Assembly (NCBI GenBank): GCA_950106755.1
Contig: OX467092.1
Coordinates: 25,186,582-25,250,581, forward strand
DNA length: 64,000 bases
Source: Climacium dendroides
Taxonomy: Eukaryota; Streptophyta; Bryopsida; Hypnales; Climaciaceae
Direction of reading: 5' to 3'
Under the pieces are notes generated by a model. That model searched no databases. It saw nothing but the letters and a program-made list of their open reading frames with translations, and was not told the origin of the DNA. Both the position numbers and the translations under genes were made by a program. This document shows, one piece after another, positions 44,976-57,714 of the stretch; within the stretch, counting starts at the first letter, position 1, and every line of letters begins with the position of its first letter.

Positions 44976-47900
44976 CCCATAGAGATTGTGGAGCCTCTAA
45001 TCATTTGCAGACAGGGTTTTAGCCATTTCATGGCAGTCCTGCAGCACCATAAGTTGGCAAGGAAGCATTGTTCCTCTTTTTCCAACTCACACTTGGACAC
45101 TACTGAACTCACATTCCGTCACACACACACACTCCTCCGGCATGATTGAATTGAAATGCAAGGTGGCATGATTGAGGATCATCTTGCTCGCAAATACGAG
45201 TAAGGTAGAAGCACCAGTAGTGGATTGCTGAAGCGAATTTTGACCAGATGGTGAGGAGTAAGAGGTGGTGGAAATTTTTCCCATGTAGGAAGATAGGAAA
45301 TAGAGGTATTCTTATTTTTTGTAGAATTTTATTCCCAAGTTTGAAATTACAATAAGTTTTGGGAGCCAAAAAATACTATCCACCCATAGTCCATGTCTAG
45401 AATATTGTAATTCTAATCATTGAAGAACTAATTTTTTGTTCACTACTTCCTACTTTCTCACTTACTACTGTTAGACATGCGCCATAAGCATATTAGTCCC
45501 AACCTTGAAAAGGACAAAAAAAAACACATTTAAAGCTTGAGTTTCAACCTCAAGTTGAAAATAGTGCACCCTACAGGTTGGGCATTGGGTGTGGTTGACA
45601 ATTGATGCTTCTACTTTACTCTATTTTGTTAGCTGATTACATGATAAGGTGGATTGTTCTAAAAGCATTCATGGCAAAGAGGTACATTTTGCTTTCTTCA
45701 ATATACCAAGAGTGTACATTTTAGGAGGTGATCACTTTTAGTGGCCACTTCATTTCAACTTCAAAAATTCATAACTAATTTTACAAAGGTTCAAAAGATA
45801 TGAAATGGCTTGGATGAGATGACATTTTTCTTCCATTTTTCTTCCAGTGAAAATTTTATTGAAATTGTTTAAAGAGTTTAGCTATCCCAAAACGCAATTA
45901 GCTCTTAAATGGTCGCTGTGAGAGCAAACTATCCTAACAGCTTGAATTGCACTCTCTTTGACCAGTAACTTACATTCAATACTAATCTGCTGTAACTTAT
46001 ATTCTGCTTGAGGAGATACAATAGTACAATTTATAATTTACCTGAAAAGGATTGAGGCACATTGCGGATTGAAATGGTGAAAAATTGTGACTTTTTAGAG
46101 TAGTAAGTAAAAAATGGAAAAGAATTTTTTTTTTTTAATTCAACTGTATGAATCGGTATTAGACTTCTATGGAATTTTGTAGAATTTATTTTTTTAAACT
46201 TTGACCACACAGATTGAAAGATTAAAATGTTTGAAGTTAGATGAATTTTTTTATACTACATTTTTGGATGACTGTTTGTAATGTAGAATTGTTTTTTGTA
46301 CATGTTTCAATCAAATAACCATATAGAAACATACATCTCTTAGAGAAGCATCTATGATAAATTATATAATCATCAAATGATGCATCTTAATTTAAATCAT
46401 AGTGACTTGCAAAAGCAAGATTATTAGAGGCATTATGATTGAGTGAGTAATAGATGTTAAGAAAATTAATGATTGTATACTAGTTCAATAGTGTTTGCAA
46501 TAGACAACTCAAAATCAACAAATCATAAGCATTGTTTCATTGTCCTATAACATTTCAAAGGATTTTGAGGTTCATGACCATTTAGAGCATGCGAGGCTTT
46601 GCAAAAATTGTTTTTAGAACATATGCTTACAAGTGATTTAGGGACAAGATTAGGATTTTAAAAAATAAATAGCTACATAGAGATTGTAATATTGTCATGG
46701 TCATACTTTTTAGAAAGCAAATTTATTTGGCTAGGAAATACCACATTGTACAAAGAAACTTTCAATTATAGAAGTCTAAGTTGAAGCTTTCTTTTGTAAT
46801 CATCTTTTGTAACAAAATCCAATCATGTACCCTTTTTGTCTTTCATATACCTACTAGTTCAATTCGAAGTAATTCCGTTTTGTGCACAAAATGGACACAA
46901 ATTTTATAAGTACAATTATATTTTAGCATATTATTCATATTCCAAATGTCATATGTAGTTCCATATACCATTCATTGCTCCATATTATGTAAGGGGTGAC
47001 TTAAATTGAGTTTGAGTTACGTAAAATTATTTCATTCAATTCCCATGCAAACCATTTTAGAAACCTTCATCTCCATCCAACCTCGAGTTGGAGCGTGGGC
47101 TCCTTCCATCTTAGCCATCCAGATGGATCCACAGTGGAGATGAAAAGACCTCAATTTTTTTTAATAAAATCCAAAAATCCTAGCTAGAAATAAAATTACC
47201 CCTTCATATTTATCCTAACCGATGCTTTGTGCCTTGATTACTGAAGCTACACACCTATCGACACTTCCACTCCAAGCCTAAATCCTACTGGTTTCACTCG
47301 TAGGGTTTAGGTGATTCACAACTGTGCATCCATATAAATGGCTGAGATGGAGGAAGCCCACACTCAAACTCAAGGTTGGTTGGTTTCTTGGCTTGCAAGT
47401 GTAATAACCCCTTGGGATGTATTGTAAGCTTACATGATGCTTCACATTTCTGAAGCCACACCTACACTAGTTTGTACACTTTTTCAACAGGTGGCTATAC
47501 TGTACTTTACAGACCTACACTGGCAGTCAAGCTCATGATTTTCCTTCACTTGTGTACATTTCTTTGGGGCATGAAAAAACTATCCTTGTGTGTGTTTCAT
47601 TTTTCACCAAGTAAGCTTGACTGAGGCGTGGCTCTCAAATTGAAGCGACTGCTTTGAGCAAGCTTTGCCCAATTCAGTTGTTAGTTGAAATAACCCAATT
47701 TGGTAGTTCCAACACCTTTTCTCAGGACTCCCTCCCATCCATACACTCTGGCTTCCAAATCTGGCTCCTTCCATTTCACACAATGAGGCTTTTGATGAGA
47801 CCACTATGGTAGAAGCTCACATTCCCAACCAAGGATCCATATCCAAGCCATACATATCCAAGCTGTAGAGTGTACCTATTTTCAACCAAGGCTAGAACAG

Positions 47901-48191
47901 ATTTCCAATGAAAGCTTGGAATGTGATTTTTTTCCTCCTTTTCTGGGGTGGGACTAACAAGGTCATGATATATGTCTTGACGTAGTGAGCAAGAGAGTAA
48001 GAAATAGGGAGCAAGAATATAGTTCTTGAATGATTGGAATTGGAAAAGTCTATACATTGGGTATGGGTTTAGGCCAACTTTTGACTTCTAAAATTCATAG
48101 TAATTTGAAATTAAGGAAAAAAATCATAAAAATTTGACAATACCCATCATTTCTATCTTTCTAAAGAGCAAAAAAGTTATGTTGTCTTCTA
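44976..48191. other. Outer right arm sequence, no gene recognised
   Basis: Mirror of about 9746-14559 minus the left-only elements. Contains the empty sites for the TTAA element (about 47622-47625) and the TA MITE (47468-47469). Short frames are not shared in phase with the left arm. Confidence 0.6.
47071..47400. repeat. Foldback repeat with central hairpin (right)
   Basis: Mirror of 11701-12042, missing about 90 bp of the outer half. Confidence 0.6.
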
Positions 48192-48602
48192 AGGTAGGAG
48201 GCTCAAAATACAAGCGGGCATTAAGAACAGCCCATATAGATGGTCGTGAATGGATATGAAGTGGTTCTTAAATGGACCTTTGTAGTCCTTGAATGAATGG
48301 AAAGAAAAAAAGTATTGTTAATGACAAGAGCCAATCATACTCTTTGCTTTCCCATTTATCATCAGAAGTTGCACGTGAATAGTTCATGGAAACCCTAGGG
48401 ACATAAATAGGGACCTATACCACATCTCGTTTAAAAATTCATAACTAATTCAAAAATGATCCAAAAAATATGAAACAACTTGGGTTCGATGCCAATTCCT
48501 CTCATTTTTCAAGGAAAATTTACTGAAAAATATTTTGAGAAGTTTCACCTGCCCAAAATTCAGTTTCAGTCCTAAGATGCTCGGTTCATGAACCGACTAC
48601 CT
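48192..48602. mobile_element. AGGTA-type MITE, subfamily C, copy 2 (right)
   Basis: Mirror of 9335-9745, also 411 bp and flanked by TA at 48190-48191 and 48603-48604. Confidence 0.7.
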
Positions 48603-51600
48603 TACTACTCCAAAACACATGTGGAATTGCTTGAGCGGTTGACTATGGGCTCTGTTTGTGTGGAGTTTTGGATGAATTTTTGCCTGCAGTGGACTGTCTG
48701 CCACGTGGGGCAGGGGATTGTTGTAGATTTGGAGTCGGTCAGTCAAGGGTCGAGAGGAGGTACACTTCCCTTCAATGTGGATTGACCCACAGTCTCCATG
48801 AAATTCCCTTCCAGGGCAGCTGACGGACCAGCTCCCTTCCATCCATCAACTGAAGACCCAGCCGAATGAAGTACCAACATTTGGAGGTTCACTTCACTTG
48901 ATAATTATTTCCACCTCAGCCACTGGTTCTCAGCTCATAAATGAAACATTGGGCATGACCCCATGACCAACCCACCTGACAGGAAGAAAAAAAACATTTA
49001 ATTTAATTTAAAAGTCGAAGTCATGAGCTAATAATTTCTAACAGCTTCTTCATGGAAATTATGGCCATGAGCCCCCATGACCAAAGGCAACTAAAGTTAA
49101 CCGAACAGCCTCTTGCTCGAGCTTTGTGCTGGACGGCAGGCTCACTGCTGTGTGCTTCAGTTTCTTGCCCACCCATACACTTAGAGCATCTCCACTGGGA
49201 CATGCCATACTTCCCTAGCAAAGTTGTTGTTTTGTTTTGTTTTTGTTTTTGCTTTGTTATGTTTTTTGTTGTTTTCAAACACATGGACAGTTTTCATTGC
49301 AAGGGGAAACAATACTCAAAACAAGAGGGCAAGCCTCAATGACCATTTTTATATTTCTAAACAGCTAAACAACAAAGGATCCTACCCTAAACAAGCATAG
49401 AAGGGCCAAACCTCGACAAAGGGTTTGGCACATTAGGAAGCTTGGAGTTGACCTACTAGTTGTAACTTGGAGTGTTTTTCAATACAAGTGATAAAGAATT
49501 TTCATTGCCACTCTTCATCTTTCCGTATCTTGCTCGTTTGACTTCTAGCACAGTAATGACGAAAAAAAATATTTGGTCTTATTTTTTGATGGGGAGTAGT
49601 CATGAAATCCGGCCTTGCATTCATTCGCCATTCATTTCAAGTTGGGAGATGGCCCAAGGTTGAGAATTAAGCCCCACTTCCCCAACCAACTTAGAAATGT
49701 AATAATTGTGAACTCCAACTTCCTAATTAAGGATGTAGGCATGTCAACCTATTATAATTGCAACCTTAGAATTTGGATTTTCACTTTGCACAGTGAGGGT
49801 ACAATACACAAGCAGGCCCTTCCTATGCTTTTGAACTTGACAAGTATTGAAAATTGGCACCATTTCCTTGTGCATTGGTGGAAATGCTTTTAACTTTGAA
49901 TTGTGCTAAGGACAATAAGGACCAAACCTTAAATTCTTTTGATTCCATATAAGATCCAATAAAAATTACTATAGTTTAACCATATTTACATGTGACAATA
50001 CCTAACTTAAAGTATCACTAGCCGTTTCTGCAAAACAAGGTGGGGAAAATGGATTAGCTTGAGCCCCGTAGCTATTGAGTTGTTTCTATCCCCCATTCAT
50101 TCCTGGGAAGCAAACACTCCAAAACAAGAAAACCTCATGCATTAATGACTTTTCAAAATCAAGAGCCAATAAAATATCACTTGATTAAAAAAATGTAAGA
50201 AATGGCTCACAAACCAACATAATGACAAGATCTAGGATTAGTCAATTGGCATAGTAGGGATGGTCTCCTAGTATTTGGAGAGCCATTTGTATTGTCACCA
50301 AACTTTTTTTGTCCTTCCCTAGGTACGCAATCAACCACTTTTTCTTCATCGACCACATCCAAGCTCGAGCTGGGGAGCTTGCCAATGAATGAGTGCTCTC
50401 CATTTTTTGGCTTTCATCATGACAAAGTATTTTTATTTATAGTTTCTATGATCCAACATGGCAACAACTATTCTTTTTTTGCAGCATTGCTTCTATGATT
50501 TTAGGAGCATTGGCTGCAATGGCTCAAAACAAAGTCAAAAGACTACCTCAGACGTAGGTATAGGTATCTCAGGTAAAGACTCTATCTTAGGTGTAGATAC
50601 AGATTCTTTCTCAGGAAATTGAAAAAGTCCATTGTAGAACTTTCTTGTAATTTAAAGGTGGATTTTGGTGGTTCTAATAATGTTGTTTGGGTCTTGTGTT
50701 TTAAGTCTCCAAAACTTTGTTCTTGGCATTTCACCATTTGTTCTTGGTTTTTTTTCTAAATAAATTTTGAATCTTCCCCCCCCCCCAAAAAAAAATTATT
50801 CCTATATTTATTTGAATGCTCATAGGTGATTGTAGTTGTTTTACACTTCCTATTTATACTTAGGTGACACTAGCATTCAAGTTGGTTAGGCAATCAAACA
50901 AGAAGCTTGTTTATTTTATGTTTATAAATTGAGGAGTTATTATACTCTTATAGCAACATTTGCTAGAATTTTGCACATCTTTAGTTCAATTCTTCAATAT
51001 AAACAACTAAATCAAAGTGACATTTATAAGAACAAGGTGACTACAAATTCAAGAAATTCACTACCAATTTGTTGATGATCAAATAACTTAAAGTCCCAAC
51101 TATTTTCAATACATCCATTTGTCTATTAAACTCAGTGTGCTAGTCCATTTTGAGCCTAATGTGGCCAAGTCTTCAAATGGAAACTTACCACAAGATAGAA
51201 AATTGATATCCTTGTCAAAAGTTAGTATAATTAAGAGCATTTAGTTAAAAGAGACCTTTAGATCTAATGGATGTAAGATGCATTTAAAAAAAATCCTATC
51301 AAGTATTTATATTATAATATATAAAATATTATGTATAACAAAGGAAATGTCTTTGATGAAAAATGGAATTGAAACAAGTATAACTTGCCAATACCTTTTT
51401 TATATTTATAGTTGGGAGTATATCAACAATAAAATATTGTACTCTTAGATATTTACTGTGAGGAAGCTTTTAAGTTGCTATATAATGCTATAATATTTGT
51501 GAGTTCTATCTATTAAGTTGGTTTTACATTGATTTTTAGTCCAATGTATGGTACTAGCATTGGATTTAGGGTTTAATGTAATTTAATTAGTGCTATTACA

Positions 51601-52144
51601 AAATTATTATTTGGAAAATTAATGAAATATTATACTTTTCACTAGTTTAAATTAGTATGGCATTGATAAATTAATGTCATCTATACTAATAAAATGAATC
51701 AAAGAAATGAAGATTCTCCACCTTGGGGGCTTCTCCAATGTTGCAACCAACATTTCCTTGGTTGGCTAAATAGTTTGTCAAATCTAACAAAAAAGAGCTT
51801 ATATGTACTAACATCACTGCAAATTTACTTCAATGACATGTGGCCAATATTTGGATTATTGTTCTTAAAAACAAAAACTAATAGCAACTTCAATAGTTGT
51901 GGCTTCACATGGAAGGGATTGAGAGAGCTTGGACTATCATGACTAAGTATGGTAAAGCTACTTGAATGAAGGCTATCAAACAAGCTAAAAGAAAAATGGA
52001 AATTAATGCTTAGATTTTGATATAGTTTGACAAAACTTAGCTAGGCAAGAAAGTGGAAGGCAAAGCGTGCAAATTATTTGGAGAAGAAGGTCACCTTATA
52101 GGGATCTTATTCTTCAACCTCAAAGCCCTAATTAGCATTTGATT
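48603..52144. other. Outer right arm sequence, no gene recognised
   Basis: Mirror of about 7376-9334, plus an AT-rich stretch at about 50740-52080 not matched on the left. A run of C then A lies at 50777-50796. The 82-aa frame at 51694-51942 is unassigned. Confidence 0.5.
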
Positions 52145-52368
52145 CACTATAGAAAACATATGTTTTATGTGACGTTTTATAATTTTTGTAGACAGTTTTA
52201 AGGTGATGTCAAATAAAACAACTTGTATTTTCATGTCAATAGTAATGTCTAAATGTTATATTGGGCGTTACTATTGATATAAAAACACAAGTTGTTTTAT
52301 TTGATGTCACCTAAAATTTGTTTGTGAAAATTATAAAACGTCACATAATACACATGTTTCTTATAGTG
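52145..52368. mobile_element. CACTAT-terminated foldback MITE (right), uninterrupted
   Basis: Termini CACTATAGAAAACATATG and CATGTTTCTTATAGTG, flanked by ATT at 52142-52144 and 52369-52371. The inner inverted repeats include CAAATAAAACAACTTGT and its partner. It is the empty-site version of 7034-7375. Confidence 0.85.
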
Positions 52369-52560
52369 ATTTGTTCTTTTTTCACCCTAGTATTTAGCCT
52401 TTGGCCTTTGGGTTGTGGTACTATTCTTCTCCTTTTAAGTATTAGGCATGCCCCCCTTCTATTAAAAACAAACAAATAAAAACATGCTACTAGCAATTTG
52501 AATGTGATGCATGACATATATTGGATGAATGTTTTAGATGACGATGAAATAAAAGGACTA

Positions 52561-52782
52561 AGGTAGGAATACCATGAACGGTTTATGGAATTTAATTAAA
52601 CATTAAAAATGTGTATGCTCTCGTCATTTTAAGGCATACATGTAGCTTGAAAGTATGTGCTTTGTTTTGGGATTCCAAGAAATAAGACATGTATTGTAGA
52701 TCTACATTAATGCCTTGAAATGACAAGAGCATGTACATTCTAACTATTTAAGGTCCATGAATTGTTTATAGTATTCCTACTC
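52561..52782. mobile_element. AGGTA-type foldback MITE, subfamily E (right)
   Basis: Mirror of 6597-6827. The terminus TA|AGGTAGGAATACC is intact at the 52561 end and degraded at the other. Confidence 0.7.
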
Positions 52783-53206
52783 GAAGGTGGGACATGCAAA
52801 TATTTGTACGAGTGTTGCGATTAAGTTAAGTTCTTGGACATGGCAAGATCAGTTGTTGATTTGGCACCAACTACTCTTCCAAGATGTGAAGCACTTGAAC
52901 TAATGTAGACTTAGCCCATTTCCGCCATTTGCTTATTTCTACCCCCCTAACTTTGGCCCCATTTCTACCACCAAACTCATCCAACTCCATTTATTTTTAT
53001 GACAAAATCGATGCATTAACGCCACAAGGGATAATTTGTGAATGCTTTATTGGTGAATACTTTAAGCACTCATAAACACATGGAAAGGCAGTTGTGGGTT
53101 GTTAATAGGGTATTAATGACTCCACTCTATAGATAATTTTGAAATTTTAGGTTAGACTGCTTCAAAAACTCACAAAAACTACAATCTGAATTGAAAAATT
53201 GCAATC

Positions 53207-53458
53207 CTACTTGGGTTTGATTTGTGAAACAAGCAAACACCTTTGAAAAATATGTGCCCCTCTTGGAGTTGGCCCCAAGATATTTAGATTGCCAATTAGG
53301 GCGGTAAAAGGGTTGTCTATTTTATAAGTCAAGTTGCAAGACTTGGCAAGATTAGTTATAGTAGCCAACCCATTTCCAACCATCATCCCATTTCCAATGT
53401 GTAGGCTGCTTTCTTTCCATGAAGTTGTGGTGGAGTTAAAAGAGCAATTGTGGTGCAT
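53207..53458 (-). CDS. Unassigned open frame kept in both arms (right)
   Basis: Mirror of 5952-6248, 83 aa from the equivalent ATG. It ends earlier because of a stop after QIKPK. Changes include Val to Met, Val to Ile, Ile to Phe, Glu to Gly and Glu to Gln. Function unknown. Confidence 0.2.
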   Translation of the reverse strand: MHHNCSFNSTTTSWKESSLHIGNGMMVGNGLATITNLAKSCNLTYKIDNPFTALIGNLNILGPTPRGAHIFQRCLLVSQIKPK

Positions 53459-54520
53459 TACAATTGGTTGTAAGGCTATCAATAGTGCAGCTAGCCCTTG
53501 GTTGATTTTGCTATCAACCTATGGTCAGAAATTGAAAGGTCCATATCACCATTCTAGGTCACTAAAAAATATTTCACTAAAAAATTCATAATAATTATAT
53601 TTTTTTAATAATTTTTTTGGAAAAATATGCAATCCTTCCAGAGTCCAGAATTTCAGCACATGGGAAAAGTTCCACATTCAAAAAACCTTCCCACCAAACA
53701 TGCCTCATTGGCTCAAGTGGTTGGGGATGGGTCAGTGACCTTAGTACTAACCATTCAACAGTTTGGCACACCGCAAAGCACTTGGAGTAATTGAGTTTTT
53801 TCCTTACAGTCTGTCCTGTTTGGCAAGGACATCTCCTGAAGCTGCTTACCAATGGATAAACAAACGAAGGTGGGACACAAACCAACCCTGGAAGCGCAGC
53901 GACGCAGCTGAGCTTAGCTTGTTAACTTATTAGCCTAACTTATTAGCTTATTTAGCTTAGCGGCCTCTGGAGTGTTGTGGGTAAGTTTTATTTGGGGCCA
54001 GGTGTAAGTAATTGGCCTCATTCTCTTGTCTTGCCAAACTCCGCAAGCGAGCGAGGGAGTGGTGAGGAATAACTTACTTATGGGCTGGGTAGAACCGAAG
54101 CTTAGCTTGGCTCAGTCTGCTCAAGCCTCCTCAGCGTCTGGGTGTCTGTCTGGGTGTGGAGCGTGCTTGGACATTATGAACCACATAATGCAGGCTGGTC
54201 ACAGATATGGAATCCCTGGGAAATGATCTTGGATGCAAACTGGCAAACTGGAAGGCAGCGGTCCAGCTCTCAGTTGGCCATGCAAGGCAGAGCTGGAGCT
54301 GGGAACTGTGGCCAGCCAGCCAGCGTCGAACTGACGGTCCTTCCCCATTTGGAGGCACTCACACTCATTGGCCATGAATACCTTACCTTACAGTACAGCT
54401 TTTTTATCGCCCAAGGGAACAGAAAAGAACAGAAGAAAAAACAGCTGGCGGGTGCCAAAGGACTCACTGAGTCACCGAGTGGGAAGGAGTCAATTTCAAC
54501 CGTCAGTTCAACCCTATTAA

Positions 54521-55256
54521 CCCCTAAATGCCGGACCTCTAACCACTGATTTCAAGCCTCCTTGCCACCACCCAGTTTGTTGCCATTGTAGGATTAGATA
54601 TGTATGAAAATTTTTATATTTATTTTTCAAAGATGAAACTACATGTCTTCTTTACTTCACAAAAAAATTATATTTATTTTGAGGAAAATTGATTTTTTAA
54701 AGATTTTTTGAAGGAAAAGTAAAGAAAAATTATATCAAATACAAAATTATTTCAAAAAATCTGAAAATTTCACCATGTGTGTACATGACAATGACAAACA
54801 TCATGGTGTATATTCAAGTCCCGTGACATTCTATAATTAGAATGTAGTAGACATTGAAAATACAACCAAATTGCAAATTGCAATGAAATATTCAATATTA
54901 CGAATTTTCCAAAATTTCAATTGGAGTAGAAACTAGAGTAGAGGTACTTCATTTTGTTAGTTGGGTTCAAACTCAAAAAACATCATTTTCATGGAGAAAT
55001 TTCAGATTTAGAGCAAGAAGTAACAACTTCCTAGAATACATTGAAAATAGCATATTTTGTGATCCGTTTTTTTTACTAACTTCTCATTCATGTGATGACA
55101 AACACTAGCAAAACTACAAAATCACTTAGGAACTCTTCATAATCCACCATAAAAGATCAAGAAGAAAAAAGTGAATGAAAAATTGTTTTCCATCTCCCTC
55201 CATATTGATGCTTAGTCATCCAAACGCCACAAAATGGCGCTGGCAGTGTTACTGGG
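54521..55256. mobile_element. TTAA-flanked element (right only)
   Basis: 736 bp beginning CCCCTAAATGCCGG and ending CAGTGTTACTGGG, with TTAA at 54517-54520 and 55257-55260. The left arm has one TTAA at 4874-4877 in the same context (ACCCTA-TTAA-CCTA), an exact empty site. The terminal inverted match is short (CCC), so it may be a composite or decayed member. Non-coding. Confidence 0.85.
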
Positions 55257-56009
55257 TTAACCTATGTTTAGTAACAAATGGAAAATGGATTATGAAAGTA
55301 AGCTCATCAGAAACAAAAAAAAACAAAAAACAAATAGAGTTAACTGAACTCTGGAAGCTTTCAGATGTTCTTAAGTATGCTTCAGAACTGTACAGTACAT
55401 ACTGTACCTGGTGGTCAGGATTGAAAACAAAACAAAACAATGGTTCTGACAAAAATTTGTAGGATACTATTTTTTTTTTTTTTAAAATTCTGTTGCCCAG
55501 TGGCAAGGGGGAGACAAGTAAATCTTTCTATTTTCAAACATCTGTAATGAGAATCCCATTATTTTGCTAACTCTGATTAACTCATATGCAAAACCCTAAC
55601 CACAGGGTACAATAACTCAGTGAACAGGTTGGAAGTTGGAACTGGTAAATTGCTCTCTACCATTGTTTGTAAAATGCGTTGGCATGGTCTCTCCCATCCA
55701 TCTCTAAATGAATTTCAGTGGTCTTGTTCCTCTCCAGGCCACTTGTGGGTAGGGTTTGTTTGTTCCTTTTCTGGCAATGGAATTCCCTTCCATTTGTCCC
55801 CCAAAAAAGAATTTCAGTAGATGAAATTATTATTATTTCAAAATCAGAATCATTACAGTAGTCAAATTGTAGTGATAGGACATGTCCTTGCCTGGGGGTA
55901 AGTTAACTTAGTCCAAGTGAGGATCATGGAAAACTGAGGTCCAATTTATATGGGAGTTCCAGCAAGAAAACAAAAAAGTAATACCGTAGTTTCTCTTACT
56001 CATTCATCA

Positions 56010-56110
56010 TTTTTTTTAGAAACAGATGAAACAGAGTTCCATTGCCAATAAAAGGAATAATGCAAGGCAGCCACAGGTGGCTTGGCAGTGAGGAAGACAG
56101 ACAAAGGACC
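56010..56110 (-). mobile_element. LINE-like 3' end with A tail
   Basis: On the minus strand, TTGGCAATGGAACTCTG then TTTCATCTGTTTCT is followed by a run of A (T run at 56010-56017). It is similar to the 43745 end of the insertion at 43745-44298. It lies in a right-only stretch (about 55582-56110); its 5' limit is uncertain. Confidence 0.5.
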
Positions 56111-56169
56111 TCAGCTCAGTCATCATTTTGAAGTACTGGAAATCGTACTTCTTCACCAAATAAGTTTAA

Positions 56170-56400
56170 CCCCTGAGCGCCCCAGCGCCCCAAATGTGGC
56201 CTCCTACTATAAGACATTTGACCATCATAATATCCTAGGCTGTATGGTGAAAACTTTCACAAATTTCTCCAAAGATGCCTTCCCTACCTCTCTTCCAATC
56301 TAAACGGTCATGTCTCTTGGATCTTATTTTTTAATTGGTGGGGTCTACTTGAATGGCAATTTGTAGCTTGTTTTTAGAATTTGCGCTGGGCGCTCAGGGG
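56170..56400. mobile_element. Short TTAA-flanked element (right only)
   Basis: 231 bp. CCCCTGAGCGCCCCAGCGC at the left and the inverse of GCGCTGGGCGCTCAGGGG at the right, with TTAA at 56166-56169 and 56401-56404. The left arm near 4400-4410 lacks it. Confidence 0.88.
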
Positions 56401-56870
56401 TTAATGTGTAGCAATTGGGGATGTACAGCCACTCAACAAACAAACTTCTCAGTTCCAAGTTTCATTGAACTTCATAAGTTAGTCATAGTCATACTGATGC
56501 CAATTCCTCATTAAAGTGACTTTCTCATGGGTATTTATTTATGCCTTTTCCACAAAGGCATGGAATAATCATCACATGAGAAAAAAGGATCAGTGGACAA
56601 GTTGGGTACAACAACAGAGCTGTTCATGCTAAGGATACCAATTAGGCACGGTAGCAAAACCCCACTTCCTGCTGCTATGCCTAATTAGTATTATGGCTAA
56701 TTAGTATTATTAGACTGCTAAAATTTTGGTATATTCTTATTGGCAAGTGAAGGAAGTTCCAGCGCACCAAATCAACATACCAATTAACACGATATTTGGA
56801 TACCACATGCAAAAGTTATGAAGGATAAAAATTTTTTTGGTAGATGTTTTAAAATTGTTTCTTCAACATA

Positions 56871-57255
56871 AGGTAGAACTACCCATTACCACCATTTACC
56901 CAATTCCACCATTTACCCAATTCCACCACTTACAGGTTCCTCCCATTTCTGTCACTGGCCCATCTTATTACCACAATCTTACTCATCCATGATCATGATG
57001 GCAATGCACTGGGGAGCAGACACATCAGCCCACGCTTCAACAATGGTCTGGTCATGCTTTACCAAGGGTCTACTCACAGTTTTACATTTCAGCTTTGAAA
57101 AATCACAAAAAATTCAATTCTTCTCAGAATGTCTTTATTTTTTTTGTGATTGGCTTCTCTCAAACAATTCAATCTCTAAAAAATATGAGAGCTCATAAAT
57201 AGCTTCTCCAAAGTACCTGGATAGAAAATCTGTATGGTAATGGGTAGTTCTACCT
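56871..57255. mobile_element. AGGTA-type MITE, subfamily A, copy 1 (right only)
   Basis: 385 bp with inverted ends AGGTAGAACTACCCATTACC, TA on both sides (56869-56870, 57256-57257). The left arm at about 3676-3690 reads straight through (CATATGTTGAAG). Confidence 0.9.
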
Positions 57256-57263
57256 TATGTATA

Positions 57264-57714
57264 AGGTAAACGAGCCCATTGCGGTCAGATGACACATTGT
57301 GGTCAACTAGGGAGTGCTTCTTTTTCATTATGTGAAATTTTGGCCTTAATGCACGTAAGAAATGACAGTTATGGATTGATTAGTGACCTCATTAGGAGAC
57401 TTCAATTTTTCAAAAGAAATTCAATGTCAAAAATGACTTTTTAGTTTTCTTTCTGAGAAAATATTCGTAGCTGCTTTGGGTGAATGACATGAGCATAGTG
57501 GAGTCAGATTTTGTTGGTGATGGGATGATCTACAGACTCTTTTGGGCTGAACACTTCAAAAATTCATAACAAATTCATACTTTGTTGAAAAAGTACAATT
57601 TCAATTGTTCTCACTATTTCTCACACTTGCCTGTATGTGGGAAAAAAATCGAAAAATTTCAGCAACAACATGTGGTTGAACTCCTAATTCTAACCACAAT
57701 AGGCTGGTTTACCT
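57264..57714. mobile_element. AGGTA-type MITE, subfamily B, copy 1 (right only)
   Basis: 451 bp with ends AGGTAAACGAGCCCATTGCG and the inverse AGGTAAACCAGCCTATTGTG, TA on both sides. It starts 8 bp after copy A1. Confidence 0.88.

Noticed and set aside
53701..53770. tRNA-derived SINE or tRNA gene (GGCTCAAGTGGTTGGGG resembles an A box)
   Set aside because: No B box at the right distance and no cloverleaf could be drawn; the same holds for the GGTTCGA-like word at 62362.
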